Under the pieces are notes generated by a model that saw nothing but the letters and a program-made list of their open reading frames with translations, searched no databases and was not told the DNA's origin. From Clostridia bacterium (lineage in GTDB: Bacteria > Bacillota > Clostridia > RUG12999): a stretch of 5,784 nucleotides of DNA. Made by a program: the position numbers and the translations under genes. The stretch lies in NCBI GenBank assembly GCA_017502065.1, contig JAFVVU010000318.1, positions 1 to 5,784 of the forward strand, read 5' to 3'. Shown piece by piece: positions 5,099 to 5,784 of the stretch (the first letter of the stretch is position 1; every line of letters begins with the position of its first letter).

Positions 5099-5784
5099 AT
5101 GAAAAGAAATTACGGTATTGATGCTCTTCGTATTGTTTCAATATTCATGGTAATAATTCTGCACGTTATGGCGCAGGGCGCGGCAATTTATTCCGTGGAT
5201 AAAGGCAGTGCAAATTATTATATTTTCTGGTTTCTTGAAATGGCGTCATTTTGCGCGGTAAACTGTTTTGCGCTTGTTTCGGGATATGTCGGATACGGCA
5301 GGAAAAAAAAGCTATCCTCAATAATATCGCTTTCGGCGCAGGCACTTTTTTATGTAATTGTGTTTACGGCGGCAGGATGCATTGCAAAAGGTGCATTTGA
5401 TAAAGATTTTGTTCTTGCCTCGCTCCTTGCGGTGAGGGAGGGCGGATTCTGGTATTTCAAAGCATATCTTTGCGCGTGGTTTTTCTTTCCGCTTATTGAT
5501 ATTGCGGTTGAAAAGCTTGAAAGAAAACAGCTTAAACGAATGGTAACGGCAGGATTCATATTCTTCTCGGTAGTGCCGCTCATATTTTTTGCGGACCTTT
5601 TCCGCACCGGTCTCGGATATACACCGCTGTGGCTTCTCGTTATGTACTTCTACGGTGCATACGTTAAAAAATACGGAATTGAAGAAAACAAAAAACCGCT
5701 TAAATATTTTCTTTTGTTCCTGCTTATGTCGGTAATAACATGGGCAGGCGTAATTGCAATAAAATCGGTTGAGGGAAAAGCAGC
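5099..5784 (+). CDS. Acyltransferase-3 family membrane protein, N-terminal part (open at the window edge)
   Basis: The frame from the ATG at 5099 stays open for 228 codons to the window edge. AAAGGA (5086-5091) supports the start. The protein is strongly hydrophobic, with about seven predicted membrane segments (roughly 9-28, 41-63, 73-96, 117-137, 150-168, 174-190, 202-222). The N terminus, with YGIDALRIVSIFMVIILHV at 5-23, shows the acyltransferase-3 (OafA/WecH/OatA-like) pattern: D8, R11 and the family histidine H22. FALVSGYVGYG at 57-67 and GGFWYFKAYL at 115-124 are also typical. These integral-membrane enzymes transfer acetyl or other acyl groups to cell-surface polysaccharides, peptidoglycan or lipids. 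The substrate cannot be told here. Family members are commonly about 330-380 residues, so about one third is probably missing. GCG makes up 11 of its 25 alanine codons. The minus-strand frame at 5350-5607 is a shadow. Confidence 0.87.
   Translation, partial: MKRNYGIDALRIVSIFMVIILHVMAQGAAIYSVDKGSANYYIFWFLEMASFCAVNCFALVSGYVGYGRKKKLSSIISLSAQALFYVIVFTAAGCIAKGAFDKDFVLASLLAVREGGFWYFKAYLCAWFFFPLIDIAVEKLERKQLKRMVTAGFIFFSVVPLIFFADLFRTGLGYTPLWLLVMYFYGAYVKKYGIEENKKPLKYFLLFLLMSVITWAGVIAIKSVEGKA

Noticed and set aside
5350..5607. 85-codon minus-strand frame opposite the acyltransferase gene
   Set aside because: The plus-strand frame is continuous, has a promoter and ribosome binding site, and shows family motifs; the antisense frame has none.
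1..5784. Novel defence, mobile, CRISPR or biosynthetic system
   Set aside because: All complete genes belong to the conserved replication-origin cluster; no repeats, integrase, transposase or unfamiliar gene set is present.

Overview
The window is a replication-origin locus of a low-GC Gram-positive bacterium (Bacillota). It probably belongs to the Clostridia, but nothing in the sequence fixes genus or species. The evidence is the collinear minus-strand order dnaA - dnaN - yaaA - recF - remB - gyrB, which is the textbook Bacillus/Clostridium origin cluster, together with AT-rich intergenic DNA, strong GGAGG-type ribosome binding sites and a Bacillus-like DnaA.

Layout from right to left along the direction of transcription: a divergent control region (4866-5098) carries a good candidate sigma-A promoter for dnaA and one for a plus-strand gene. 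The dnaA leader contains a cluster of DnaA boxes. dnaA (3537-4865) is followed by a 227-base gap (3310-3536) that holds the origin proper: at least eight DnaA-box-like 9-mers, two of them in tandem next to a G tract, a TAG-triplet array (DnaA-trio) and an A/T-only stretch beside dnaN. Then come dnaN (2203-3309), yaaA (1975-2199), recF (870-1967, restarted here at an internal ATG), remB (564-866) and the first 194 codons of gyrB (1-583, cut by the window edge). From dnaN to gyrB the genes are packed with gaps of 3 to 7 bases or a 20-base overlap, so they look translationally coupled within one operon.

Functionally the set is one replication module. DnaA melts the origin, DnaN is the sliding clamp, RecF loads RecA at gaps, and GyrB removes positive supercoils. 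YaaA and RemB are the usual small passengers, an S4 RNA-binding protein and a DUF370 regulator. The right edge holds the start of an integral-membrane acyltransferase-3 family protein (5099 onward, open at the edge). It lies where many Bacillota carry rpmH, so this is a local break in the usual synteny.

No novel defence, mobile or CRISPR system is visible. The most interesting signals are the well-preserved DnaA-trio unwinding element, a perfect inverted pair of DnaA boxes, recurrent non-canonical boxes with A at position 6, and the replaced neighbour upstream of dnaA.
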